A stretch of DNA of 64,000 nt from Hyphococcus luteus (GTDB taxonomy: Bacteria > Pseudomonadota > Alphaproteobacteria > Caulobacterales > Parvularculaceae). Both the position numbers and the translations under genes were made by a program. Of the stretch, positions 17,708 to 25,533 are shown piece by piece. The notes below the pieces were generated by a model. That model was not told the origin of the DNA, ran no database searches, and saw only the letters and a program-made list of their open reading frames with translations. The stretch is taken from NCBI RefSeq assembly GCF_002943565.1, contig NZ_PJCH01000005.1:248001-312000 (forward strand), written 5' to 3'. Positions within the stretch are counted from its first letter, which is position 1. Each line of letters starts with the position of its first letter.

Positions 17708-18277
17708 ATGTCCCACCTTGACGACGCCCGCACTGACGACGCCTCTCTGCCCGAAGACGCCACCCTGCTGATCGTCGACGACGACGAGCCGTTTCGCACC
17801 CGCCTCGGCCGGGCGCTTGAAAAACGCGGCTTCCAGCCGATCCTCGCCGCCGGCGTCGCCGACGCCGAAACCATGATCAAAGACATTCCGCCCGCCTTCG
17901 CGGTCGTCGATCTGCGCCTTGAGGACGGCGACGGGCTCGAAGTCGTGGAACAGATCCGGGCGAAGCGCGAGGATTGCCGCGTCGTCATGCTGACCGGCTA
18001 TGGCAATATCGCCACCGCCGTCGCCGCCGTGAAAGCCGGCGCCATCGACTATCTGTCAAAGCCGGCGGACGCCGACGACGTCGAAAAGGCCCTGCTCGCG
18101 CGCCCCGGCGAGCGCCCGGCGCCGCCGGAAAATCCGATGTCAGCCGACCGTGTGCGCTGGGAGCATATCCAGCGCGTTTACGAGCTGTGCGATCATAATG
18201 TTTCCGAAACCGCGCGGCGTCTCGGCATGCACCGGCGCACCCTGCAGCGCATCCTCGCCAAGCGCGCCCCCCGCTAA
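17708..18277 (+). CDS. regA: Response regulator RegA/PrrA/ActR
   Basis: The 189-residue regulator has a receiver domain with the acidic pocket IVDDDEPF and phospho-acceptor Asp68 in AFAVVDLRLEDGDG, a proline hinge (RPAPPENP), and the near-invariant RegA Fis-type helix-turn-helix RWEHIQRVYELCDHNVSETA followed by RRLGMHRRTLQRIL. MSHLDDARTD at 17708 is the natural start; the frame is open upstream to 17642. It is the output partner of RegB. Its targets in relatives include oxidase genes, so it may regulate the cta cluster in this window (inference). Confidence 0.95.
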   Translation: MSHLDDARTDDASLPEDATLLIVDDDEPFRTRLGRALEKRGFQPILAAGVADAETMIKDIPPAFAVVDLRLEDGDGLEVVEQIRAKREDCRVVMLTGYGNIATAVAAVKAGAIDYLSKPADADDVEKALLARPGERPAPPENPMSADRVRWEHIQRVYELCDHNVSETARRLGMHRRTLQRILAKRAPR

Positions 18278-18312
18278 GCATTTTTGCTGCGCCCGCCCGC
18301 TACATTTGTCTT

Positions 18313-18335
18313 GCGCCAGGCCGTTCCCCTGGCGC
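18313..18335 (+). terminator. Hairpin downstream of regA, possible terminator
   Basis: GCGCCAGG and CCTGGCGC form a perfect 8-bp stem with a 7-nt loop between regA and the M16 protease gene. No T-run follows, so termination is uncertain. Confidence 0.3.
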
Positions 18336-18440
18336 GCCGAACCGTTGCCGCAGGCTGTCATTTGCATTTGCCGCGCCCGCTTCGTATTGCGAAAAGCAAA
18401 GCAGACCCGCATTTCATCCGAAGTTCAGAAGGAAACCCAG

Positions 18441-21170
18441 ATGCGTTTCATCCTGCCTCTTGTGAGCGCCGTCGCGCTCGTCCTCGCCCCGGCCGCCGCC
18501 GCCGACATTGAACTGCCTTATAGCGAGTTCACGCTCGACAACGGCCTCACCGTCATCGTCCATGAAGACCGCAAGGCGCCGCTGGTCGCCGTTTCCGTCT
18601 GGTATCATGTAGGCTCGAAAGACGAGCCCGAAGGCAAAACCGGTTTCGCGCATCTGTTCGAACACATCATGTTCAACGGATCGGAGAACTTCGACAAGGA
18701 CTGGTTTGGCCCACTCGAAGAGGTTGGCGCCACGGACCTCAACGGCACCACCTGGTTCGACCGCACCAATTATTTCCAGACCGTGCCGACGACCGCGCTC
18801 GACATGACATTGTGGATGGAATCCGACCGTATGGGCCATCTCCTCGGCGCGCTCACCCAGGACAAGCTCGATGAACAACGCGGCGTCGTGCAGAACGAAA
18901 AACGCCAGGGCGACAACCAGCCTTACGGCCGCATGGAATACGCGACCCTCGAAGGCCTCCTGCCCGCCGGCCACCCTTACAGCCACTCGACCATCGGCTC
19001 CATGGAGGATCTCGACGCCGCCTCGCTCGAAACCGCGAAACAGTGGTTCAAGGATTATTACGGCGCGGCCAACGCGGTCCTCGTCCTCGCCGGCGATATC
19101 GACGCCGAAACGGGACGCGATCTCGCAGAGAAATATTTCGGCGACATTCCCGCCGGCCCGCCGGTGACCCAAAGCAAAGCGAATGCGCCCAAGCTCGAGG
19201 TCAACAAGCGCGAAGTCATGTATGACCGCGTGCCCCAGCCGCGCCTCGACCGCAACTGGGTCGCGCCGGGCCGCGCGACGCGCGAGGCGGTGCTGCTCGA
19301 CCTTGCGGCCGAGGTGCTGGGCGGCGGCAAGACCTCCCGGCTTTACAAGCGCCTGATTGACGATCTGCAAATCGCCACCAGCGCCACCGCCCAAAACCAG
19401 CATCAGGAGCTGATGAGCTTTTATTCCGTGACGGTCGACCCCAAGGCCGACGCCGACCGCGCCGAGGTCGAGCGCGAGATGGAAGACGTCATCGCGGAAT
19501 TTCTGGACAAGGGCCCGAGCTCGGACGAACTCGCCCGCGCCAAGACCTCGATCAAGGCGGACGTGCTGCGCGGCCTTGAACAGATTGGCGGCTTCGGCGG
19601 CAAGGCGGTGACGCTGGCGCAAGGCGCGCTTTACGCCGACGACCCCGGCTTCATCTTAAAGCAGCTCGACTGGCTCGACGAAGCGTCGCGCCAGGACGTC
19701 CTCGAAGCGGCGCGCGGCGTGATGAGCGCCGGTTATTACCAGCTCGACGTTCTTCCGTTCCCTGAATATTCAACCACCGCCTCGACGGTCGACCGTTCGG
19801 CGGGCCTGCCGCAAGTCGCCTCGACGCCGGATCTCGTTTTCCCGCAAATTCAGGAAGCGACCCTCGAGAACGGCGTGAAAGTCGTCCTCGCGGAACGCCA
19901 CACCATGCCGCTCGTTGAACTCGCCGTGCAATTCGACGCCGGTTACGCCGCCGATTCCGTCGAAGGCGGCAAGCTCGGCGCCTCGTCCTTCGCCGCAGCG
20001 ATGCTCGACGAAGGCACGAAAAAACGCTCGGCCTCCGACATCGCCGAGGAACTGGAATCGCTCGGCGCGACCTTGAGCGCCGGCGCCAATCTCGACGTCA
20101 ACGCCGTCTCCATGTCGGCGCTGAAGGAAAACCTGCAGCCTTCGCTCGACATTCTCGCGGACGTCATCCGCAATCCGGCGTTCAAGCAGTCCGAGATCGA
20201 CAAGCTGCGCGGGCGCTGGCTCGCCGGCATCGAGCAGGAAAAGGCCAATCCGGTGCAGCTCGCCCTCAGGCTGTTGCCGCCCGAGATCTATGGCGAAGGC
20301 CACGCTTACGCCGCGCCCATGACTGGCTCGGGCACAGTGGAGTCGATCAACTCGCTGACCCGCGACGATCTCGTCAGCTTCCAGGAAAAATGGATGCGCC
20401 CCGACAATGCGACGGTGTTCGTCGCCGGCGATGCGACCATGGACGAAATCAAGCCGCTCCTGGAAGACGCCTTCAATCGCTGGGCGGCGCCGTCTTCGCC
20501 GATCCCGCAAAAGAACGTCGCCCATGTGGACCGGCCCGAGCATGGCAAGGTGATCCTTGTCGACAAGCCCGGCTCGCCGCAATCTCTGATCCTCGCCGCC
20601 CATGTGGCGCCGCCGTCGAACGCGCCTGACGCCGTCGCCATCAATGCGATGAACGACATTATCGGCGGACAGTTTTCGGCGCGGGTGAACATGAATCTGC
20701 GCGAAGACAAGGGTTGGGCCTATGGCGCCTACACTTTCCTGCAAGGCGCGAAAGGCCAGCGCCCCTTCATGGTCTATGCGCCGGTCCAGACCGACAAGAC
20801 CAAAGAGTCGCTGCAAGAGCTTCTGAATGAGCTGAACGGCTACATGACGACGAAACCGGCGACGCCGGCGGAGCTTGAGCGCACGGTCTTGAACAATGTC
20901 CGCTCCCTGCCGGGCTCGTTCGAAACTTCGGGCGACGTACTCGGCAGCCTGACCTCGAGCGCGCGTTACGGCCGGCCCTGGGATTATCCGGCGACGCTGA
21001 AGGACAAATATCAGGCGCTGACCATCAACGACATCACGGACGCGGCGAAAGAAGTCATTCATCCGGACAGTCTCGTCTGGGTGATCGTCGGCGACCGCGC
21101 CGAGATCGAAGAGGGCGTGCGCGCCCTCAATCTCGGCCCGATCGAGGTGATGAAAGCGAGCGAGCTCTAA
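18441..21170 (+). CDS. Secreted M16-family (insulinase/pitrilysin) zinc metallopeptidase
   Basis: The 909-residue protein has a signal peptide ending near APAAAADIE. The N-terminal half carries the inverse zinc motif HLFEH (His71, Glu74 as catalytic base, His75) and the third ligand Glu153 in VVQNEKRQ. The C-terminal half repeats the fold (TLENGVKVVLAERHTMPLV) but lacks HxxEH, so only the first half should be catalytic, as in two-domain M16B proteins. It is expected in the periplasm, cleaving peptides or unfolded proteins. The ATG at 18441 has AAGGAAACCCAG upstream. Confidence 0.92.
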   Translation: MRFILPLVSAVALVLAPAAAADIELPYSEFTLDNGLTVIVHEDRKAPLVAVSVWYHVGSKDEPEGKTGFAHLFEHIMFNGSENFDKDWFGPLEEVGATDLNGTTWFDRTNYFQTVPTTALDMTLWMESDRMGHLLGALTQDKLDEQRGVVQNEKRQGDNQPYGRMEYATLEGLLPAGHPYSHSTIGSMEDLDAASLETAKQWFKDYYGAANAVLVLAGDIDAETGRDLAEKYFGDIPAGPPVTQSKANAPKLEVNKREVMYDRVPQPRLDRNWVAPGRATREAVLLDLAAEVLGGGKTSRLYKRLIDDLQIATSATAQNQHQELMSFYSVTVDPKADADRAEVEREMEDVIAEFLDKGPSSDELARAKTSIKADVLRGLEQIGGFGGKAVTLAQGALYADDPGFILKQLDWLDEASRQDVLEAARGVMSAGYYQLDVLPFPEYSTTASTVDRSAGLPQVASTPDLVFPQIQEATLENGVKVVLAERHTMPLVELAVQFDAGYAADSVEGGKLGASSFAAAMLDEGTKKRSASDIAEELESLGATLSAGANLDVNAVSMSALKENLQPSLDILADVIRNPAFKQSEIDKLRGRWLAGIEQEKANPVQLALRLLPPEIYGEGHAYAAPMTGSGTVESINSLTRDDLVSFQEKWMRPDNATVFVAGDATMDEIKPLLEDAFNRWAAPSSPIPQKNVAHVDRPEHGKVILVDKPGSPQSLILAAHVAPPSNAPDAVAINAMNDIIGGQFSARVNMNLREDKGWAYGAYTFLQGAKGQRPFMVYAPVQTDKTKESLQELLNELNGYMTTKPATPAELERTVLNNVRSLPGSFETSGDVLGSLTSSARYGRPWDYPATLKDKYQALTINDITDAAKEVIHPDSLVWVIVGDRAEIEEGVRALNLGPIEVMKASEL

Positions 21171-21197
21171 CGCCCGCAATCAACGCGGAGACTATTC

Positions 21198-21677
21198 ATG
21201 AAGCCGAAACAGGTCATTGCTTTGCGCGCCGCGGCGGCGCTCGCCGCCGCATTAGCGCTGGGCGCGTGCCAGGGCGGCGATGATTCTCAAACCGCGCTGG
21301 AGGCGGCGAATCTGAAAAAAGCCGTTTATTGCATGGAGCTTCTCGAAAAGCATCACGATCTGGAAACGGCGGAACGCGAATGCTTCGGCGAGACCTATAT
21401 TCAGCACACGCCCTGGCTGCCGGACGGAAAAGACGCCGTGCTCGAACTCTTCGCGAAGAGAGTGAAAGAAAATCCCGACAAGACAATCGAGATCAAGCGC
21501 GCGGCGGCCGACGGCGATCTCGTCTGGATCCACCTTCACTCCAAGAACGCGGCCGACGATCCGTTAGGCCACGCCGTCGTCAATATTTTCAGAATGGAAG
21601 ACGGAAAGTTCGCCGAACACTGGAACGTGGTGCAGGCGGTTCCCGAAGAGTCCGCGAACGACAATACGATGTTCTGA
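21198..21677 (+). CDS. NTF2-like (SnoaL-type) putative lipoprotein
   Basis: The 159-residue protein has a lipobox LGAC (Cys24) after a hydrophobic signal, then an NTF2-like domain: long helix ANLKKAVYCMELLEKH, then ECFGETYIQHTPWLPDGKDA, and final strands HAVVNIFRMEDGKFAEHWNV, the usual SnoaL-like pattern. It is probably anchored at the cell envelope. It follows the M16 peptidase gene by 27 bp and may share its transcript. Ligand or enzymatic role unknown. Confidence 0.75.
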   Translation: MKPKQVIALRAAAALAAALALGACQGGDDSQTALEAANLKKAVYCMELLEKHHDLETAERECFGETYIQHTPWLPDGKDAVLELFAKRVKENPDKTIEIKRAAADGDLVWIHLHSKNAADDPLGHAVVNIFRMEDGKFAEHWNVVQAVPEESANDNTMF

Positions 21678-21714
21678 AAAAGACTCGCCCAAATGCAAAC
21701 AAAAACGCCGCCCC

Positions 21715-21802
21715 TAAGAGCCTGACCGAAAACCCAGCAAAACCCGGGGGAGTGGATTTTCAGATGTCAATTTGCCAAAAAACGATGCCTCGCAGGCTCT
21801 TA
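21715..21802 (-). repeat. Palindrome-ended ~88-nt element, copy 1 (reverse orientation)
   Basis: Perfect 10-bp terminal arms TAAGAGCCTG / CAGGCTCTTA bound 88 nt. Read on the minus strand it carries GGCATCG near its start and ACATCTG about 35 nt in, at the same offset as the ACGTCTG core of copies 2 and 3. It is the most diverged of the three. Confidence 0.65.
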
Positions 21803-21812
21803 TCCTTAAGAT

Positions 21813-21901
21813 TTAGAGCCCGAAAAGCATCGCAATCTTGCTGGCGAACGTCTGACCATCCGGCATCGAAGCATTGCGATGAATTTCCGGTCGGGCTCTA
21901 A
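21813..21901 (+). repeat. Palindrome-ended ~88-nt element, copy 2
   Basis: Perfect 11-bp arms TTAGAGCCCGA / TCGGGCTCTAA bound 89 nt, with an inner stem GCATCGCAAT / ATTGCGATG. The loop region holds ACGTCTGACCATCCGGC at 21848, almost the same as in copy 3. The whole element can fold into one long interrupted hairpin. Confidence 0.75.
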
Positions 21902-21942
21902 GGGCGGCGTTTTTGCTTCGGAGATGAACCCTGTCTTTAGAA

Positions 21943-22029
21943 AAGAGCCTTTGCGGCATCGGTTTGCAGCAGGCTGACGTCTGTCCATCCAGCGACAGAA
22001 CCCGCTGCAAACATATGCGCCGGGCTCTT
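21943..22029 (+). repeat. Palindrome-ended ~88-nt element, copy 3
   Basis: Arms AAGAGCC / GGCTCTT bound 87 nt, with an inner stem GTTTGCAGC / GCTGCAAAC. The core ACGTCTGTCCATCCAGC at 21977 differs from copy 2 at only two of 17 positions while the stems differ almost completely. The right arm supplies the stop codon of the minus-strand gene at 22028. Confidence 0.75.
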
Positions 22030-22381
22030 AGGCGCGAACCATGCGCATCGTATCCGCTTCAAGGGCGATCGGCTCGCCGTCGAGGAAGAGGACGGTGTAC
22101 GGCACATAGCCGCCCATTCTGCCGTTCGGCATGCGCGCCTTCACGCGCACATCCACCGCCCAGCAGGGCAGGCCTTCATAGCCGCTGACATCGGCGAAGA
22201 CCTGATACGGCTCGCCGGCAAACTCGTAACGGGCCGAACGCGGCTCGGTCAGGCGCTGGTCAAAATAGTCAATCGCCTGCGCCTCATAATCAGCCGGCGC
22301 GGCCCCAAAATCCGAAGCGATCGCCGCGGCGCCAAAGGCCGCCGCCGCTGCAATACCGGCAAGAGCTTGTTTTATTTTCAT
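22028..22381 (-). CDS. Small secreted protein, unrecognised family
   Basis: The 117-residue protein has a signal peptide (MKIKQALAGIAAAAAFGAAA) and a mature part with AQAIDYFDQRLTEPRSARYE, GLPCWAVDVRVKARMPNGR and MGGYVPYTVLFLDGEPIAL. The LTEPRSARYEF... CWAVDVRVKARMPNG...GGY pattern resembles small periplasmic or outer-envelope proteins of unknown function in other proteobacteria. AAAGGGG lies 6 nt upstream of the ATG. Its promoter overlaps a four-fold TGTCAT array, so it may be phosphate- or stress-controlled. Its stop codon lies in a repeat element. Confidence 0.75.
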   Translation of the reverse strand: MKIKQALAGIAAAAAFGAAAIASDFGAAPADYEAQAIDYFDQRLTEPRSARYEFAGEPYQVFADVSGYEGLPCWAVDVRVKARMPNGRMGGYVPYTVLFLDGEPIALEADTMRMVRA

Positions 22382-22432
22382 TTTATGCCCCTTTCAGGTG
22401 TCTGGTTGAAAGAATTCGTCTGCATGACAGTG

Positions 22433-22472
22433 GTGTCATTAAACTGTCATATAGCTGTCATCTAAGTGTCAT
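22433..22472. promoter_or_regulatory. Four TGTCAT direct repeats at 11-bp spacing (Pho-box-like operator)
   Basis: TGTCAT begins at 22434, 22445, 22456 and 22467, an exact 11-bp period; the middle two units are CTGTCAT with AT-rich 4-bp spacers. This matches the consensus of PhoB boxes (two CTGTCAT units per box), giving two adjacent boxes on the plus strand. On the minus strand a TTGACA (22472-22477) and TATATG (22448-22453), 18 bp apart, form a promoter for the gene at 22381 that the repeats overlap. The plus-strand gene starts 236 bp away. Confidence 0.65.
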
Positions 22473-22477
22473 GTCAA
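22448..22477 (-). promoter_or_regulatory. Sigma-70-type promoter for the small secreted protein gene
   Basis: TTGACA at 22477-22472 and TATATG at 22453-22448 on the minus strand, with 18 bp between. The predicted start near 22441 would leave a leader of about 60 nt before the ATG at 22381. The TGTCAT repeats lie across both boxes. Confidence 0.45.
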
Positions 22478-22707
22478 CCGGAAATGCGCAACATGTGCGC
22501 AAGAGACCGTCACATTCCCCATACAACCCTGGCGGGTCGGCGTTTTGGCCCGGCAATCAGTACCTTAGGCGCATAAGGGCGCGCCGCCGCGGGCGCCGCC
22601 AAAGCCGGGCGCATGCGGACAGGCGCACGAATTTCGGCAGTATCCACCGGCCCGGTTTTTGAATACTGTAGCGGTCTGTGGGGTTCTGGCAGGCCAAGGG
22701 GAAACAA

Positions 22708-23658
22708 ATGGCGCGCTCACTAGGTCGGACGATCAAATTTGCCCGCCCGGGCGGCAACATCTTCAACATGTTGGTTTTCCTGCTCGCGGTCGGCGCGGTG
22801 GTGTTTTACCTCTCGCCCTGGAGCCCGCAGCCGACGAACCTGCTCGTCGATGCCTTCAACGCCAATCCGGCGCTCAACGGACTGATTCTCGCCGTCCTCG
22901 CCATCGGCGTCATCTACAATCTGCGCCAGGCCGGCGTCATCGATCCCGCCGTGCGCTGGGTCGAAGCCTTTATCGAAGCGGCGGACCCGTCGCGCGCGCG
23001 CCTGCCCCGGGCGCCCAATCTGATCAGCGCCATGGCGCGCCTGCTTCTCGACGCGGACACGCGCGGCTCGCGCCTGTCGCCGGAATCGACGCGCGCCATT
23101 CTCGATTCCATCGGCACACGGATGGATGAAGGCCGCGAGACCGGCCGCTACATCATGAACCTGCTCGTGTTTCTCGGCCTTCTCGGCACGTTCTGGGGCC
23201 TCCTCCAGACCGTCAACGCCGTCGCCGAAACCATCAACGGCCTCGCCAGCACCGGCGGCGCGGCGGAAGACGCGGTCTCGCAATTGATCGCCAATCTGCG
23301 CGAGCCCCTGTCGGGCATGGGCACGGCGTTTTCGTCCTCCCTCTTCGGTCTCGGCGGCAGCCTTGTGGTCGGCTTTCTCGATCTCGAATCGGGCAAGGCG
23401 CAAAACCGATTTTATTCCAATCTCGAAGACTGGCTCGCCGGCATGACCGAGACGGTGCGCGCGTCCGCCAAAGGCGGCGCCGCGCTCAGCGTCGAGGAGG
23501 CGGACGGCGACCTCATCGCCGCCGTTCAGGCGCTTGAAACCGCGCTCGCCGCCAACACCGAGACCCAGATCAAGGCGGCGGCCGGGCAGACGGCGGAGCT
23601 TAAAGACGAAATCAGGGCGCTCAACCGGACGCTGATCCGCGTCGGCAAGGGCGAATAG
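22708..23658 (+). CDS. MotA/TolQ/ExbB-family proton-channel-like inner-membrane protein
   Basis: The 316-residue protein has two N-terminal hydrophobic helices (about 20-80), a cytoplasmic segment, and the family helices YIMNLLVFLGLLGTFWGLLQ and PLSGMGTAFSSSLFGLGGSL, which match the channel-forming TM3 and TM4 of MotA/TolQ/ExbB. A coiled-coil-like tail follows. AAGGGGAAACAA precedes ATG 22708; a GTG at 22678 is less likely. It pairs with the following MotB/OmpA-like protein. This is not flagellar context, so the complex probably uses proton flux for an envelope task (inference). Confidence 0.87.
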   Translation: MARSLGRTIKFARPGGNIFNMLVFLLAVGAVVFYLSPWSPQPTNLLVDAFNANPALNGLILAVLAIGVIYNLRQAGVIDPAVRWVEAFIEAADPSRARLPRAPNLISAMARLLLDADTRGSRLSPESTRAILDSIGTRMDEGRETGRYIMNLLVFLGLLGTFWGLLQTVNAVAETINGLASTGGAAEDAVSQLIANLREPLSGMGTAFSSSLFGLGGSLVVGFLDLESGKAQNRFYSNLEDWLAGMTETVRASAKGGAALSVEEADGDLIAAVQALETALAANTETQIKAAAGQTAELKDEIRALNRTLIRVGKGE

Positions 23659-23671
23659 GGAGGCGCAGCTT

Positions 23672-24700
23672 ATGGCGCGCCGGCGCTCACGCAGCGAGGC
23701 CAATATCTGGCCGGGTTTTGTCGACGGCCTGTCGACATTGCTCCTTGTGCTGATGTTCGTTCTGTCGATCTTCGTCGTCGCGCAGTTCTATCTCGGCGAC
23801 CGCCTCAACACGGTGAAACAGGAGCTCGCCGACAAGGATTCCGAACTCGCCCGCCTCATCGCCCAGATCAATTCCCTGAACGACCAGCTCGGCCTCGCCC
23901 AGAGCGAACGCGACCGGCTGCAGGCGCAGGTGCTTTCCCTCGAGGACACCATCGCGCAAAAAGACGAAGAGCTGGCGGGGCTTTCCGCCGCGCTCGCGAC
24001 GAGCCAAGCCGCCGTCGCCGCCTCCGCCGAAGAGCTTGAAGCGGAAAAAGCGCTCACCGAAGACCAGAAGAGCGAGATCGCGACCCTCAACGCGCAGATC
24101 GCGGCCTTGAGGAAACAGCTCGCCAGTCTGCAGGAAGCCCTCGAAGCGGCGGAAGCCAAAGACAAGGAGCAGCAGGCGCAGATCGAAAACCTGTCGCAAC
24201 GCCTCAATGCGGCGCTCGCCCGCAAGGTGCAGGAGCTTCAGGAAGTGCGCTCGCGCTTTTTCGAGGCCCTGCGCGAGGCTCTCGGCGATCGCACCGACAT
24301 CAAGGTCGTCGGCGACCGCTTCATATTCGAAAGCGACATCCTGTTCGGCTCCTGCTCGGCGACTCTGGGCGAAGCCGGCAAGGTCGAGCTCAACAAACTC
24401 GCCTCGGCCCTCCTCGATATTCAGGGCGACATTCCCGAGGGCGTGAACTGGGTCCTGCGTGTCGACGGCCATGCGGACGCTTCGCCGCTGGGTCCCTCCT
24501 GCCGCGCGCAATTCGACTCCAATCTCGAACTCTCCGCGCAGCGGGCGATCTCCGTCGTTCAATATCTGAAAAACCGCGGCGTGCCGGAGCGCCGCCTGCT
24601 CGCCACGGGCTCGGGCTCCGCAGCGCCGCTGGTCGCCGGCTATTCGGCCGCGGCGCTGGCGCAGAACCGGCGCATCGAGTTTAAACTGACCGAGCGATAA
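23672..24700 (+). CDS. MotB/OmpA-like peptidoglycan-binding protein with long coiled coil
   Basis: The 342-residue protein has one N-terminal helix, IWPGFVDGLSTLLLVLMFVL, with Asp17 at the place of the proton-carrying Asp of MotB. A coiled coil of about 150 residues follows (35-185), then a C-terminal OmpA domain (RVDGHADASPLG, NLELSAQRAISVVQYL, NRRIEFKL). It would form the stator partner of the MotA-like protein, crossing the periplasm and gripping peptidoglycan. GGGAGG lies 8 nt before the ATG; 13 bp separate the two genes. Confidence 0.88.
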   Translation: MARRRSRSEANIWPGFVDGLSTLLLVLMFVLSIFVVAQFYLGDRLNTVKQELADKDSELARLIAQINSLNDQLGLAQSERDRLQAQVLSLEDTIAQKDEELAGLSAALATSQAAVAASAEELEAEKALTEDQKSEIATLNAQIAALRKQLASLQEALEAAEAKDKEQQAQIENLSQRLNAALARKVQELQEVRSRFFEALREALGDRTDIKVVGDRFIFESDILFGSCSATLGEAGKVELNKLASALLDIQGDIPEGVNWVLRVDGHADASPLGPSCRAQFDSNLELSAQRAISVVQYLKNRGVPERRLLATGSGSAAPLVAGYSAAALAQNRRIEFKLTER

Positions 24701-24720
24701 GCGCTCGGAAGGGGGATGAC

Positions 24721-25533
24721 ATGAAGAAAAACCGGCTTGTGAGGGTCGGCCTCGCAGCGCTCGTCGCATGCATTGCGGCCGGCGTCGTCGCGGCGCAGGA
24801 GCGAACGCCGCCCGATCCCGAAGCGATCCAGGCCGCGCTCCGGGAAAAAGCCAAGCGCATTCCCAAAGCCGGCCTCGCGTCCGCTTTACGCGCCGCCGCA
24901 GACAATCGCGACGCGCGCGCAACGACGCTGGTGAGGCGGCCCGATCTTGAGGCCTTGCGCGCAGAGCTGGCGCGCACCAGCGCCGCGGACGAGGAACGCA
25001 GCGCCGCCGATCTTAGCAACCTGTCTGCGGTGCGCGCGCCTTCTGCAGCCCAACAGCGTGTGGCGCCCGGCCTTCGCGCCCTCGCCCCGGAAAACCTGCG
25101 CCGCGTTGCGCCGGCGGAAGTCGAACGGGCGCTGATCCCGGTGCTCATTCCCGCCGCCGCGGAGGTGCGCGACAAGATCCGCGTTTACGGCATGGAGAAC
25201 GTCTATACGGCGAGCGCAAGGATCGATGCAGAGGCGGCGTTGTCGATCTCCGGCACCTGCAACCGCGTCGTCGGCGGCGACCCGGACGTCATCGCCTTCC
25301 GCAAACGCCTCGCGGAACAGCCGCGCCGGCTCGCCGGCACGGGCGCGGCTTATTTCATGAGCCGCAATGATTTCGGCGTCGATCTGAGCTTTTCGAAATT
25401 CGGCTGCGGCTATGTCATCACCATCGAATGCGGCGACCCGGGCGCCGATCCGCGCTGCGCCGAAGACGATTACATTACGGGCCTTGCCGACTCGATGATC
25501 CTTGCAAACCCTGACCTGGCGGGAGGCGAATAA
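24721..25533 (+). CDS. Secreted protein of unknown function in the MotAB-like operon
   Basis: The 270-residue protein has a signal peptide ending near GVVAAQE. The first half of the mature chain is Ala/Arg-rich and helical. The second half has strands and cysteine-containing segments: ALSISGTCNRVVGGDP, then FSKFGCGYVITIECGDPG, with DPRCAEDDYITGLAD near the end; the four cysteines could form two disulfides. No family recognised. It shares an operon with the proton-channel pair and overlaps the next gene by one base (TAATG). Confidence 0.7.
   Translation: MKKNRLVRVGLAALVACIAAGVVAAQERTPPDPEAIQAALREKAKRIPKAGLASALRAAADNRDARATTLVRRPDLEALRAELARTSAADEERSAADLSNLSAVRAPSAAQQRVAPGLRALAPENLRRVAPAEVERALIPVLIPAAAEVRDKIRVYGMENVYTASARIDAEAALSISGTCNRVVGGDPDVIAFRKRLAEQPRRLAGTGAAYFMSRNDFGVDLSFSKFGCGYVITIECGDPGADPRCAEDDYITGLADSMILANPDLAGGE

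Larger units (their letters stand above)
21678..22027. other. Repeat-filled intergenic region between convergent genes, 350 bp
   Basis: The gap between the NTF2-like gene and the minus-strand gene ending at 22028 is almost wholly occupied by three related palindromic elements (listed separately at 21715, 21813 and 21943). I see no credible gene in it. Confidence 0.8.
22382..22707. other. Divergent intergenic region, 326 bp
   Basis: The gap holds the TGTCAT array and minus-strand promoter at 22433-22477. The remaining 230 bp up to the MotA-like gene contains GC-rich sequence with no clear promoter or terminator. An open frame at 22471-22662 has no ribosome site and is not called. Confidence 0.5.

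Noticed and set aside
18150-18440. N-terminal extension of the M16 peptidase overlapping regA
   Set aside because: It would overlap the regA coding region and place the signal peptide internally; ATG 18441 has a good ribosome site.
22471-22662. 63-codon ORF downstream of the TGTCAT repeats
   Set aside because: Its ATG arises inside the last repeat, there is no ribosome site, and the product is an arginine-rich low-complexity chain.
22708-24700. Zorya-like defence genes (MotA-like plus MotB-like)
   Set aside because: The MotA-like protein lacks the long ZorA tail, no ZorC/ZorD/ZorE gene follows, and the pair with an M23 lipoprotein fits an envelope system of alphaproteobacteria.
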